A stretch of DNA of 64,000 nt from Halomonas sp. UBA3074 (GTDB lineage: Bacteria > Pseudomonadota > Gammaproteobacteria > Pseudomonadales > Halomonadaceae). The notes beneath the pieces are model-generated. The model did no database searches and was not told the origin of the DNA. It saw nothing but the letters and a program-made list of their open reading frames with translations. The stretch spans positions 214,625 through 278,624 of the forward strand of contig NZ_DFBS01000012.1 of NCBI RefSeq assembly GCF_002366715.1, written 5' to 3'. This document shows positions 35,946 to 46,440 of the stretch, piece by piece (position 1 is the first letter of the stretch; the number at the start of each line of letters is the position of its first letter). The position numbers were made by a program, and so were the translations under genes.

Positions 35946-38231
35946 ATGAAAATCGCCTGCCTGGGCGGAGGGCCTGCTGGCCTCTACTTCGCCATCAGTA
36001 TGAAACTGCAGGATCCTTCCCATGAGATCGTGGTGTTTGAACGCAACAGGGCAGACGATACCTTCGGCTGGGGCGTGGTACTGTCCGATGAGACTCTAGA
36101 CAACCTGGCGGCCAACGACCCAGTCAGCGCCGAGCGCATTCGTGAACATTTCGCCTACTGGGACGACATTGCCGTTGTGCATAACGGCGTTAAAACCGTG
36201 TCGACCGGCCATGGTTTCTGCGGCATTGGTCGCCGCCAACTGTTGATTCTGCTTCAAGAGCGCGCCCGGGATCTGGGTGTGGAAATGCGCTTTGAAACCG
36301 ATGTGCAGGAGACCAGCGTCGATGCGTACCGGCGCGAGTTCGATATGGTGCTCGCCGCCGATGGTTTGAACTCCCGCACCCGCCAAACTTACGCCGAGCA
36401 CTTCAAACCCGATATCGATGTACGAGCCTGCAAGTTTGTCTGGCTGGGTACGCACCAGACCTTCAACGATGCCTTTACGTTTATTTTCGAGAAGACCGAG
36501 CATGGCTGGGTATGGGCCCATGCCTACCAGTTCGACAAGGACACCGCGACCTTTATTGTCGAGTGCAGCGAAGATACCTGGCAGGCATTCGGTTTCGGTG
36601 AGCTGAATCAGCAGGAATCCATTGCGATCTGCGAACGCATCTTTGCCAAGCATCTGGGCGGCCATACGCTGATGACCAACGCCAATCATATACGCGGTTC
36701 GGCGTGGATCAACTTCCCCCGGGTACTCTGCGAGCGCTGGAGCTATGAGAATGTGGTGTTGATGGGTGATGCCGCGGCGACGGCACACTTTTCGATTGGC
36801 TCGGGCTCCAAGCTGGCCCTGGAGAGCGCCATCGCATTGGCCAATGTCTTGCACAGTGAACCCACCATGGCAGAGGCTTTCGCCCGCTACGAGGAGGAGC
36901 GCCGTTTCGAAGTGCTTCGCCTGCAGTCTGCGGCGCGCAACTCCACCGAGTGGTTTGAGCAGGTGGAGCGCTATCTGGATCTCGACCCGGTGCAGTTCAA
37001 CTACTCCTTGCTCACCCGCTCTCAGCGCATTAGCCATGAAAACTTGCGGGTACGCGACCCACAATGGCTGGAGAGCGCCGAGCGCTGGTTTCAGACCCAG
37101 GCGGGCAACCCGGGCAGTGCCCGCGCCCCGATGTTTGCCCCTTACCAACTGCGCGACATGACGCTGACCAACCGCGTCGTGGTTTCCCCCATGGCGCAGT
37201 ACAAAGCCGTTGACGGCTGCCCGACCGATTGGCACTTCAGCCATTACGCCGAACGCGCCAAGGGCGGTGCAGGGCTGGTGTACACCGAAATGACCTGCAT
37301 CAGTCCCACCGGACGCATTACACCCGGCTGCCCTGGTTTATACGCCCCGGAGCACGAAGCGGCGTGGAAACGCCTGAGTGACTTTGTACACTCAGAAACC
37401 CAGGCCAAGCTGTGTGCCCAAATTGGTCATTCCGGCCCCAAAGGCTCTACCCAGCTTGGCTGGCAGGAAATGGACGCCCCACTTGCGGATGGCAACTGGC
37501 CGATAATGGCAGCGTCTAATGTGGCTTGGTCAGCGCGCAACCAAGTACCCAAAGCGATGGATCGCAATGATATGGACCGGGTGCGCGACGAGTTCGTGAG
37601 TGCCGCTCAGATGGCCTACCGCGCCGGGTTCGACATGATCGAGATACACGCCGCCCACGGCTATCTGCTCTCTTCGTTCATTACCCCGCTGACCAACCAC
37701 CGTGACGATGAGTATGGCGGCTCACTAGACAACCGACTGCGCTTTCCGCTGGAGGTGATCAACGCCGTGCGCAGCGTTTGGCCCGCCCACAAGCCGCTTT
37801 CGGTGCGCATTTCTGCCAACGACTGGTGCGATGATGAAGGCATCACCCCTGACGATGCAGTAGAGATCGCCAAGCGGCTGCGCGACGCGGAGGTGGATAT
37901 CGTTGATGTTTCTGCCGGGCAAACCTCAACGCAGGCCAAACCTGTCTATGGGCGCATGTTCCAGACGCCCTTCTCTGACCGGATTCGTAACGAAGCATCC
38001 ATCGCCACCATGGCGGTGGGCAACATCTATCAGGCCGACCATGTGAATTCGATTTTGATGGCGGGGCGCGCCGACTTGGTGTGTATCGCCCGCCCACACC
38101 TGGCCGACCCTTACTGGCTGCTGCATGTGGCCGCCGGGCTGGGGGATCGCGAGGTGTCATGGCCCGCGCCCTACCGGGCAGGGGCGGATCAATTGCAGCG
38201 CTTGGCCGAACGTGGTGAGGGTTGGGTATGA
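35946..38231 (+). CDS. 2-aminobenzoyl-CoA monooxygenase/reductase-type fused flavoprotein
   Basis: A 761-residue fusion. Residues 1 to about 390 are a group A FAD monooxygenase (GGGPAGLYFA at 7-16, a DG pair at 139-140, VVLMGDAAATAHFS from 270). From about 395 to the end is an old-yellow-enzyme domain (MFAPYQLRDMTLTNRVVVSP, HAAHGYLLSSFITP near 568, DDEYGGS, NRLRFPLEV). This architecture is that of 2-aminobenzoyl-CoA monooxygenase/reductase of Azoarcus evansii, which hydroxylates and then hydrogenates the ring, and of proteins annotated as bifunctional salicylyl-CoA 5-hydroxylase/oxidoreductase. It opens a 13-gene operon with a CoA ligase and beta-oxidation enzymes. Whether the natural substrate carries an amino or a hydroxyl group is not settled by sequence. 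GGAG lies eight bases before ATG 35946. Confidence 0.88.
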   Translation: MKIACLGGGPAGLYFAISMKLQDPSHEIVVFERNRADDTFGWGVVLSDETLDNLAANDPVSAERIREHFAYWDDIAVVHNGVKTVSTGHGFCGIGRRQLLILLQERARDLGVEMRFETDVQETSVDAYRREFDMVLAADGLNSRTRQTYAEHFKPDIDVRACKFVWLGTHQTFNDAFTFIFEKTEHGWVWAHAYQFDKDTATFIVECSEDTWQAFGFGELNQQESIAICERIFAKHLGGHTLMTNANHIRGSAWINFPRVLCERWSYENVVLMGDAAATAHFSIGSGSKLALESAIALANVLHSEPTMAEAFARYEEERRFEVLRLQSAARNSTEWFEQVERYLDLDPVQFNYSLLTRSQRISHENLRVRDPQWLESAERWFQTQAGNPGSARAPMFAPYQLRDMTLTNRVVVSPMAQYKAVDGCPTDWHFSHYAERAKGGAGLVYTEMTCISPTGRITPGCPGLYAPEHEAAWKRLSDFVHSETQAKLCAQIGHSGPKGSTQLGWQEMDAPLADGNWPIMAASNVAWSARNQVPKAMDRNDMDRVRDEFVSAAQMAYRAGFDMIEIHAAHGYLLSSFITPLTNHRDDEYGGSLDNRLRFPLEVINAVRSVWPAHKPLSVRISANDWCDDEGITPDDAVEIAKRLRDAEVDIVDVSAGQTSTQAKPVYGRMFQTPFSDRIRNEASIATMAVGNIYQADHVNSILMAGRADLVCIARPHLADPYWLLHVAAGLGDREVSWPAPYRAGADQLQRLAERGEGWV

Positions 38232-38983
38232 CGCTGTCTGCTAACAACTTAACCGGTAAGCGAGTGGTTATTACCGGCGGCGGCAGTGGCATTGGCGCCG
38301 ATATGGCGCTGGCTTTTGCCCAGGCGGGCGCCGAAGTCATCATTACCGGCCGCAGGGAAGCTGCCCTGCGAGCGGTCGCCGAACAGCACGAAGGTATCCA
38401 TATCGCCGTGGTGGATGTCACCGACGAGGCCGCCATGGTGGCGCTGTTCGAAAAGATCGGCCGTGTGGATATCGTTATCGCTAACGCCGGGGCGGCAGAG
38501 AGCGCGCCATTCGCCAAGACCTCGTTTGAGCAGTGGCAGCGCATGCTGAACGTCAACCTTAGCGGCGTATTTCTAACCCTGCGCGAAGGCTTAAAACAGT
38601 TAAACGACGGCGGACGCCTGATCGCAGTTGCCTCCACCGCTGGCCTGAAAGGCTACGCCTACGTGGGCGCTTACTGCGCAGCTAAGCACGGCGTGGTGGG
38701 ACTGGTGCGTTCGCTGGCTGCTGAAACCGCCACTCGCGATATGACAGTCAATGCGCTCTGCCCGGGCTTCACCGATACACCGCTACTGGCCGCCAGCGTC
38801 GACAACATCGTGACCAAAACCGGCCAGTCCGCCGAACAGGCCACCGCGCATTTTCAATCTACCAACCCCACTGGACGCTTAGTCACGCCTGCTGAGGTCA
38901 CCGCTACCGCCCTATGGCTATGCGGGCCTAACAGCGGCGCGATTAACGGCCAGGCGATTTCCATCTCAGGGGGTGAAGTATGA
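38228..38983 (+). CDS. SDR-family dehydrogenase of the aromatic-CoA pathway
   Basis: A 251-residue NAD(P)-dependent short-chain dehydrogenase: TGGGSGIG cofactor loop, NAGAAES, catalytic Ser in ASTAGLKG, and YCAAK holding the Tyr and Lys. The C-terminal NGQAISISGGEV is usual. The ATG overlaps the stop of the monooxygenase gene (ATGA). In the pathway it would most likely oxidise a 3-hydroxyacyl-CoA or reduce the ring ketone left by the monooxygenase; this role is inferred from position. Confidence 0.85.
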   Translation: MTLSANNLTGKRVVITGGGSGIGADMALAFAQAGAEVIITGRREAALRAVAEQHEGIHIAVVDVTDEAAMVALFEKIGRVDIVIANAGAAESAPFAKTSFEQWQRMLNVNLSGVFLTLREGLKQLNDGGRLIAVASTAGLKGYAYVGAYCAAKHGVVGLVRSLAAETATRDMTVNALCPGFTDTPLLAASVDNIVTKTGQSAEQATAHFQSTNPTGRLVTPAEVTATALWLCGPNSGAINGQAISISGGEV

Positions 38984-39462
38984 CGGCTGGAGATATGGAT
39001 AAAAAAAGCTCGGGTACAAATAGCTTAAGCAAGGAGCGCCTGCGCTTATGGCTGCGCATGCTGCGGGTTACCCGTCAGGTAGAGTCCGAGCTGCGTGAAC
39101 GTCTGCGTACCGAGCACGACTCCACACTCCCCCGCTTTGATGTCATGGCCGCCCTGTACGCCAGTGCGGAGGGCTTGAAGATGAACGAGCTATCTAAGCG
39201 ACTGCGGGTTTCCAACGGCAATGTCACCGGCATTATTGACAGATTGGTGGATGATGGCGCCGTGGAGCGCATTGCCATCGAGGGCGACCGTCGCGCTACG
39301 CGGGTCTGCCTGACCGGTTCCGGTCGAGAAAGCTTCCGTGCCATGGCCGTGGAGCATGAGCGCTGGATCAACGCGCTGTTCGAAGGGGTGACCGAAGAGG
39401 ATGCCCACCATATCGGCGAACTGCTCCACCGCTTGCCCGCTTCTCTTGACGATACCCATTAA
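38980..39462 (+). CDS. MarR-family transcriptional regulator
   Basis: A 160-residue winged-helix protein: helices to about 60, then the DNA-reading part MNELSKRLRVSNGNVTGIID and the wing VERIAIEGDRRATRVCLT with the conserved Asp-Arg-Arg. MarR proteins in aromatic-CoA clusters usually repress the operon and are released by the CoA thioester. It overlaps the SDR stop by 4 bp, so it is made with the enzymes and can autoregulate. Confidence 0.88.
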   Translation: MTAGDMDKKSSGTNSLSKERLRLWLRMLRVTRQVESELRERLRTEHDSTLPRFDVMAALYASAEGLKMNELSKRLRVSNGNVTGIIDRLVDDGAVERIAIEGDRRATRVCLTGSGRESFRAMAVEHERWINALFEGVTEEDAHHIGELLHRLPASLDDTH

Positions 39463-39484
39463 TCACACAGGCGAGAACAATAAT

Positions 39485-40296
39485 ATGAAGGGCATGGCTG
39501 ATCTGGCACCCGAGCACTTTATCTGGGAAATGCGTGGTGACGTTGCCGTCATCCGCTTGAATCGCCCAGAGCGCAAAAACCCGCTGACGTTCGAGAGCTA
39601 CGCCGAGCTGCGCGATACCTTTCGTGACTTGGCCTATGCATCCGATGTGCATGCCGTGGTGTTTACCTCCAACGGCGAGAACTTCTGCTCCGGCGGCGAT
39701 GTACACGAGATTATCGGCCCGCTGGTGGGCAAGGATATGAAGGGCCTGCTCGAATTCACCCGCATGACCGGAGACTTGGTCAAGGCGATGCTGAACTGCG
39801 GCAAACCGATCATTGCCGCTGTGGACGGCATTTGCGTGGGCGCGGGGGCGATCATTGCCATGTCATCGGATATTCGTTTTGCCACCCCGCGCGCCAGCAC
39901 GGCGTTTCTATTTACCCGCGTGGGCTTGGCGGGCTGCGATATGGGCGCGTGCGCAATTCTGCCGCGCATCATTGGCCAGGGCCGTGCCGCCGACCTGCTC
40001 TACAGCGGACGCAGTATGAGTGCCGAAGAGGGCTTCCAGTGGGGCTTCTACAATCGCTTGGTCGAGCCGGACGCCCTTGAACAAGATGCCATTGCCTACG
40101 CCACTCGCCTGGCTCAGGGCCCGACCTTTGGCCACAGCATTACCAAGACCCAGTTAAACCAGGAGTGGTCGATGAGTCTGGAGCAGGCGATCGAATCGGA
40201 AGCCCAGGCCCAGGCGATCTGCATGCAGACCAACGATTTCGAGCGCGCCTACCACGCCTTCGTAGCCAAGCAAAAACCTGAGTTCAAGGGGGACTG

Positions 40297-40297
<1 letters not shown>
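39485..40297 (+). CDS. Enoyl-CoA hydratase/isomerase family protein
   Basis: A 270-residue crotonase-fold enzyme: VAVIRLNRPERKNPLTF, the oxyanion-hole stretch NGENFCSGGDVHEI, and AAVDGICVGAGAIIAMSSDIR. Such enzymes add water to, or hydrolyse, ring-derived CoA thioesters. The start is ATG 39485, after AGGCGAG; an in-frame upstream Met would lie inside the MarR gene. Its stop shares a base with the next ATG (TGATG). Exact step unknown. Confidence 0.85.
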
Positions 40298-41430
<1,133 letters not shown>

Positions 41431-41487
41431 GCAGCACGAAGCCGTAAAAACCTAAAAACAATAAAACACAACGCCAGACACCGTATC

Positions 41488-41519
41488 CCTGCCGACGCTT
41501 CTTTCGGGACGTTGGCAGG
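41488..41519 (+). promoter_or_regulatory. Hairpin inside the operon before the CoA-ligase gene
   Basis: CCTGCCGACG and CGTTGGCAGG pair (one G-T pair) around a 12-base loop in the 122-bp gap between the acyl-CoA dehydrogenase and ligase genes. No T-run follows, so it looks like a stability or processing element rather than a full terminator. Confidence 0.4.
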
Positions 41520-41552
41520 AATAAACAACGATACCAAATACGGAGGTTGGTC

Positions 41553-43241
41553 ATGTATAGCCAGTCGGCTCATGCTGATACTTTTGCGCGGGATAACCTG
41601 CCACCCACTGATTGTCAGCCTGAGTTTCTGCTCGCGGGCTACGATTATCCTCAACGACTGAACGCAGGCGTTGAACTTTGCGACCGGCTGCTCGACCAGG
41701 GTCACGGTGAACGGATTGCCTTGGCAGGTAATGGCCGACGCCGCACTTACCGCGAGCTCACTGAGTGGACCAACCGCCTTGCACACGTGCTGGTCGAAGA
41801 CCTGGGCGTGGTCCCTGGCCAACGGGTACTGATCCGCTCTGCCAATAACCCGGCGATGGTGGCCTGCTGGTTAGCCGCCACGAAAGCGGGCGCGGTGGTG
41901 GTCAACACCATGCCGATGCTGCGCACTAAAGAACTATGCCAGGTAATCGATAAAGCGGAAATCAGCCTCGCCCTGTGCGATACCCGGTTGCTGGATGAGC
42001 TCATTGCCTGCCAGGAGTTTACCCCCGCCCTCAAACGTATTGTCGGCTTTGATGGCACCGCCAACCACGATGCAGAGCTTGACCGTTTGGCGTTAAGCAA
42101 ACCCGCCACTTTTGATGCCGTCGATACCGCCGCCGAAGATGTGGCGCTGCTGGGCTTTACCTCGGGTACCACTGGCTCGCCCAAGGCCACCATGCACTTT
42201 CATCGCGACCTGCTGGTGATTGCCGACGGCTACGCCAAGGAAGTCTTGCAGGTAACGCCGGAAGATGTCTTCGTCGGCTCTCCCCCGCTGGCCTTCACCT
42301 TTGGCCTGGGCGGGCTGGCCATTTTCCCGCTGCGCTTTGGCGCCACCGCCGTGCTGCTCGAGCACGCCTCCCCACCCAACATGATGGATATCATTCGCGA
42401 GTATCAGGCCACGGTGGTGTTCACTGCGCCAACGGCCTATCGGGCGATGCTCTCCTCTCCTACCCGTCATGAAGATTTAAGCAGCCTGCGCGTTGCCGTC
42501 TCCGCTGGCGAAACCCTGCCCGCGCCGATCTATCACGACTGGATCAAGCAAACCGGCACACCGATTCTCGATGGCATCGGCGCTACGGAAATGCTGCACA
42601 TCTTCATCACTAATCGCCTGGAAAACCATCGTCCCCACTGTACCGGCAAGCCAGTGACGGGTTATGAAGCGCGTATCGTTGATCACGACATGCAGGATGT
42701 CCCGCGCGGCACGGTCGGCAAACTGGCCGTGCGCGGCCCAACCGGCTGCCGTTACCTGGCCGACAAGCGCCAACAAAACTATGTAAAAGATGGATGGAAT
42801 ATTACCGGCGATGCGTTTTACCAGGACGAGGAAGGTTACTTCCACTTTGCCGCCCGCAACGACGATATGATCGTCTCAGCTGGCTATAACATTGCTGGAC
42901 CAGAAGTAGAGGCGGCGCTACTGGCACACCCCGCCGTTAAGGAGTGCGCGGTGATTGGCGCACCCAGTGAAGAGCGTGGGCAAATTGTCGAGGCTTTTGT
43001 TGTTCTAAACGATGGTTTTCAGCAAGATGAAGAATGTCAGCAAATGTTGCAGAACTTCGTGAAGCAGACCATCGCGCCGTATAAGTACCCTCGCTCCCTA
43101 CGCTTTATCGAGGCACTACCTAAAACACCCACGGGTAAGGTTCAGCGCTTTCGGCTGAGCCAGGAACATTACCCGAGCGCTGGCTCTCCAGGCATCAACA
43201 TAAATAGCACCGGCATAAGTAGCAATGACACTAACGCATGA
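41553..43241 (+). CDS. Benzoate-type CoA ligase, probably 2-aminobenzoate-CoA ligase
   Basis: An acyl-adenylate-forming enzyme of 562 residues. The P-loop-like motif LGFTSGTTGSPKATMHFHRD is at about 193-212, the adenylate motif GIGATEMLHIFI in the middle, and the C-terminal WNITGDAFYQDEEGYFHFAAR and KTPTGKVQRF with the catalytic Lys. Sequence style matches the benzoate-CoA ligase family. It activates the aromatic acid so that the fused monooxygenase/reductase can act. ATG 41553 follows GGAGG by six bases. Substrate choice is inferred from the operon. Confidence 0.85.
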   Translation: MYSQSAHADTFARDNLPPTDCQPEFLLAGYDYPQRLNAGVELCDRLLDQGHGERIALAGNGRRRTYRELTEWTNRLAHVLVEDLGVVPGQRVLIRSANNPAMVACWLAATKAGAVVVNTMPMLRTKELCQVIDKAEISLALCDTRLLDELIACQEFTPALKRIVGFDGTANHDAELDRLALSKPATFDAVDTAAEDVALLGFTSGTTGSPKATMHFHRDLLVIADGYAKEVLQVTPEDVFVGSPPLAFTFGLGGLAIFPLRFGATAVLLEHASPPNMMDIIREYQATVVFTAPTAYRAMLSSPTRHEDLSSLRVAVSAGETLPAPIYHDWIKQTGTPILDGIGATEMLHIFITNRLENHRPHCTGKPVTGYEARIVDHDMQDVPRGTVGKLAVRGPTGCRYLADKRQQNYVKDGWNITGDAFYQDEEGYFHFAARNDDMIVSAGYNIAGPEVEAALLAHPAVKECAVIGAPSEERGQIVEAFVVLNDGFQQDEECQQMLQNFVKQTIAPYKYPRSLRFIEALPKTPTGKVQRFRLSQEHYPSAGSPGININSTGISSNDTNA

Positions 43242-43280
43242 CCCTCTAAGCAATAAACGATTAAAAATGAGGAATGATCC

Positions 43281-44423
43281 ATGAAAATGATATCCCGCTT
43301 TGGCCTTGGTTTACTGCTCTCTTCAAGCGTGCTGACCGCGCACGCTGAAGACGTCAAAATTGGCATGATCACCACGCTTTCAGGTGGCGGTTCGCATCTT
43401 GGCGTGGACGTTCGTGACGGCTTTATGCTGGCCCTTGAGCAGTCCGGCCGTGACGATGTGGAAGTGTTGATTCAGGATGATGCCAACCGCCCAGATCTGG
43501 CGCGCAGCTTGGCCAATGAGTTCATGCAGCGCGATGAAGTCGATATCCTGACCGGCATCATCTGGTCCAACTTGGCGATGGCGGTGGTACCTACCGTTAC
43601 CCGTCAGGGCACCTTCTACCTCTCCCCCAATGCAGGCCCTTCCGACCTGGCTGGTCGCATGTGTCACGAGAACTACTTCAACGTGGCGTATCAGAACGAC
43701 AACCTGCACGGCGCTATGGGAGCTTACATGCGCGAACAGGGTTATGAGCGACCGATCATCATGGCGCCCAACTACCCGGCGGGTACCGATGCGCTCGCGG
43801 GCTTCAAGCACCTGTATGAAGGTGAGGTCGTTGGCGAGCTTTACACCCAAATGGGTCAGACCGACTATGCGGCTGAAATCGCCCAGATTCGCGATAGCGA
43901 TGCCGACAGCCTGTTCTTTTTCCTGCCCGGCGGCATGGGTATCTCGTTCATGAAGCAGTGGGAAAGCTCGGGCGTTGACATGCCGATCTTTGGCGCGGCG
44001 TTCTCGTTTGATGAAATTCTTATCAAAGCGGTCGGCAGTGCAGCGATTGGTGCACGCAACACCTCGCTATGGGCCTACGACCTGGAGAATGAAGCCAACG
44101 ACCGATTTGTAGAGGGCTTCCAAGCCGCCTACGACCGCATGCCGACGCTTTACGCTGCACAAGGTTACGACACAGCCAACTTGATTCTCAGCGCACTGGA
44201 AACTGCCCACCCCGATGACAAAGATGCCTTCCGCGAAGCGCTGCGGGCTGCTGATTTCGATAGCGTGCGCGGTGAGTTCCGCTTTGGCCCCAATCAGCAT
44301 CCCATCCAGGATATCTACGTGCGTGAAGTCGTGGAGGGTGACGATGGCGAGCCTACCAATCGCCTGATCGGTGTCGCCATCGAAGATATCCAGGACGTCT
44401 ATTACGAACAGTGTGAGATGTAA
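43281..44423 (+). CDS. ABC transporter substrate-binding protein (Liv type)
   Basis: A 380-residue periplasmic protein with a signal peptide (MKMISRFGLGLLLSSSVLTAHA, cut near residue 22) and a LivJ-type binding fold: VKIGMITTLSGGGSHLGVD, YLSPNAGPSDLAG, PNYPAGTDALAGF. Two Cys (near 128 and 378) may form a disulfide. It captures the substrate for the LivHMGF-type importer encoded downstream, here presumably an aromatic acid instead of a branched-chain amino acid. AGGA lies eight bases before the ATG. Confidence 0.88.
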   Translation: MKMISRFGLGLLLSSSVLTAHAEDVKIGMITTLSGGGSHLGVDVRDGFMLALEQSGRDDVEVLIQDDANRPDLARSLANEFMQRDEVDILTGIIWSNLAMAVVPTVTRQGTFYLSPNAGPSDLAGRMCHENYFNVAYQNDNLHGAMGAYMREQGYERPIIMAPNYPAGTDALAGFKHLYEGEVVGELYTQMGQTDYAAEIAQIRDSDADSLFFFLPGGMGISFMKQWESSGVDMPIFGAAFSFDEILIKAVGSAAIGARNTSLWAYDLENEANDRFVEGFQAAYDRMPTLYAAQGYDTANLILSALETAHPDDKDAFREALRAADFDSVRGEFRFGPNQHPIQDIYVREVVEGDDGEPTNRLIGVAIEDIQDVYYEQCEM

Positions 44424-44486
44424 GCTCACCTCGGCTGGGTGCGAGCACCCAGCCACTTCTCTTCATCTTCGTTAAGGTTAACTAAC

Positions 44487-45407
44487 GTGTCCGTTACCCT
44501 GCTAATCGAGCAACTGCTTAACGGCGTTCAGCTAGGCACGATGCTGTTTTTGATGGCCAGCGGCCTCACCCTGGTGTTCGGGGTGATGGGCCTGATCAAT
44601 CTTGCCCACGGCTCTTTTTACATGGTGGGCGCCTACGCCACGGCCGCGGTCACTGCCTCGACGGGCTCTTTTCTGATCGGCCTAGCGGCGGGCATGACGG
44701 CCGCGGCCCTGGTCGGCGCGCTGGTTGAGCTTCTCATCATACGGCGTCTTTATCACCGCCCTCACCTTGATCAGGTATTGGCGACCTTTGCACTGATACT
44801 GATTTTTTCCGAAGGCACACGCTGGCTCTTCGGCTCGTCGCCGCTATGGCTGAGCCCGCCCTCCTGGCTTACCGGGTTTGTCACCCTGCCTGGGGAGACC
44901 CGCTACCCGATCTATCGGCTCATGCTGATTGGCGTAGGGGTCGCTATTGCGATTGGCCTATACCTGCTGATTTCCCGCACGCGGCTGGGCATGCGCATTC
45001 GGGCGGGCGAAAGCGACCGCGAGATGATTGGTGCGTTGGGCGTCAACATTGCCAAGCTGTATACCGTGGTGTTTGCCCTGGGGGCTGCGCTGGCGGGCCT
45101 GGCCGGCGCGCTGGTGGGGGCCTTGCAGTCCGTGCAGGTCGGCATGGGTGAGCCGGTGCTGATCCTAGCCTTCGTGGTCATCGTGATTGGCGGTATCGGC
45201 TCGATCAAGGGCGCGCTGTTCGGGGCGCTGCTGGTGGGGATTGTCGATACCTTGGGGCGCGTCTACCTGCCGCTGTTTTTCCAAACCTTCATGCCGCCTT
45301 CTGAAGCCACTGGGGTCGGTTCTTCACTGGCTGCGATGCTGATTTATATCCTCATGGCCGTCATCCTCGCGTTCAAGCCCAAGGGACTGTTTGCTGCCAA
45401 TGACTAA
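44487..45407 (+). CDS. ABC transporter permease, LivH-type
   Basis: A 306-residue inner-membrane permease with about eight helices: LLNGVQLGTMLFLMASGLTLVFG and GLINLAHGSFYMVGAY near the start, and GGIGSIKGALFGALLVG near the end, both LivH signatures. I take GTG 44487 as the start, nine bases after AAGG; the longer frame from 44439 has no ribosome site and reads through the gap after the binding-protein gene. It overlaps the next permease gene by 8 bp. Confidence 0.9.
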   Translation: MSVTLLIEQLLNGVQLGTMLFLMASGLTLVFGVMGLINLAHGSFYMVGAYATAAVTASTGSFLIGLAAGMTAAALVGALVELLIIRRLYHRPHLDQVLATFALILIFSEGTRWLFGSSPLWLSPPSWLTGFVTLPGETRYPIYRLMLIGVGVAIAIGLYLLISRTRLGMRIRAGESDREMIGALGVNIAKLYTVVFALGAALAGLAGALVGALQSVQVGMGEPVLILAFVVIVIGGIGSIKGALFGALLVGIVDTLGRVYLPLFFQTFMPPSEATGVGSSLAAMLIYILMAVILAFKPKGLFAAND

Positions 45408-46440
45408 TACCACTTCCCTTTCCAAGAACGCTGCGCCAGCAACCCACGCAGAGAGCCACTTCGACCGCAAAGGGCTGGTTCAGATGATCCTGCTCGGCCT
45501 GCTGCTGTTACTGCCTGTGGCCGCCTATTTTTTGGGTCACACTTATTACGTCAATCTGGCCTCGCGGGTCACCATCATTGCCATGGCAGCCGTCGGGCTC
45601 AACCTGGCGATTGGCTATGGCGGCATGGTGAGCTTCGGTCATGCGGCCTATTTTGGCCTGGGTGGCTACGTGGCGGGCATCAGCGCCTACCATGCCTTCG
45701 ACATGACGCCATTCATGAGCTGGCCCTTCAGCGTGCCGGGCAGCGATAGCCTACTGGTGGTATGGCTGGCCGCTGTCGTACTGTGCGCCCTGCTGGCCCT
45801 GGCGATCGGCGCCATTTCGCTACGCACCACCGGCGTCTACTTCATCATGATCACCCTCGCCTTTGCGCAGATGATCTACTACTTTGCCAACTCCTGGCCC
45901 ACCTACGGCGGTCAGGATGGGCTGCCTATCTATATCCGCAACACCCTGCCGCTTGTCGACAGCAGTGATGCATTGACCTATTTCCTGATCTGCTTCACCG
46001 GGCTGGTACTGGCCATGGCGATCACCTCGCGGCTGATGAAATCGCGCTTTGGTGCTGCGTTGACCATGGCTCGGCTGAATGACGTACGACTGGCAACGGC
46101 AGGGGTCAGCCCGTATCCCATTCGTCTGGTGGCGTTCGTTATCTCGGCGGCCATCACCGGGCTTGCCGGGGCGCTCTACGCGGACCTGAACGGCTTCGTC
46201 AGCCCCTCGATGCTCAGCTGGCACTTCTCCGGCGAGCTAATGGTCATCGTCATCCTGGGGGGCGTGGGGCGCCTTTATGGCCCGCTGGCCGGGGCGGTGC
46301 TGTTTGTGATGATGGAAACCTTCCTGGGTGGCATCACCGAGTACTGGCAACTCTTTCTAGGGCTGGTGCTGCTTGGCGTCGTGCTGTTTGCCAAGCACGG
46401 TGTGATGGGTTGGCTGGCCGGGAGTGAGCGCAATGAGTGA
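45400..46440 (+). CDS. ABC transporter permease, LivM-type
   Basis: A 346-residue partner permease: NLAIGYGGMVSFGHAAYFG and the cytoplasmic coupling segment MARLNDVRLATAGVSPYPIRL, then GALYADLNGFVSPSMLSWHFS and GGVGRLYGPLAGA, all typical of LivM. ATG 45400 overlaps the LivH-type stop. Its own stop overlaps the ATPase gene by 8 bp. Confidence 0.9.
   Translation: MTNTTSLSKNAAPATHAESHFDRKGLVQMILLGLLLLLPVAAYFLGHTYYVNLASRVTIIAMAAVGLNLAIGYGGMVSFGHAAYFGLGGYVAGISAYHAFDMTPFMSWPFSVPGSDSLLVVWLAAVVLCALLALAIGAISLRTTGVYFIMITLAFAQMIYYFANSWPTYGGQDGLPIYIRNTLPLVDSSDALTYFLICFTGLVLAMAITSRLMKSRFGAALTMARLNDVRLATAGVSPYPIRLVAFVISAAITGLAGALYADLNGFVSPSMLSWHFSGELMVIVILGGVGRLYGPLAGAVLFVMMETFLGGITEYWQLFLGLVLLGVVLFAKHGVMGWLAGSERNE

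Noticed and set aside
36096..37244. 382-codon minus-strand frame
   Set aside because: Antisense to the fused monooxygenase/reductase, with no recognisable motif.
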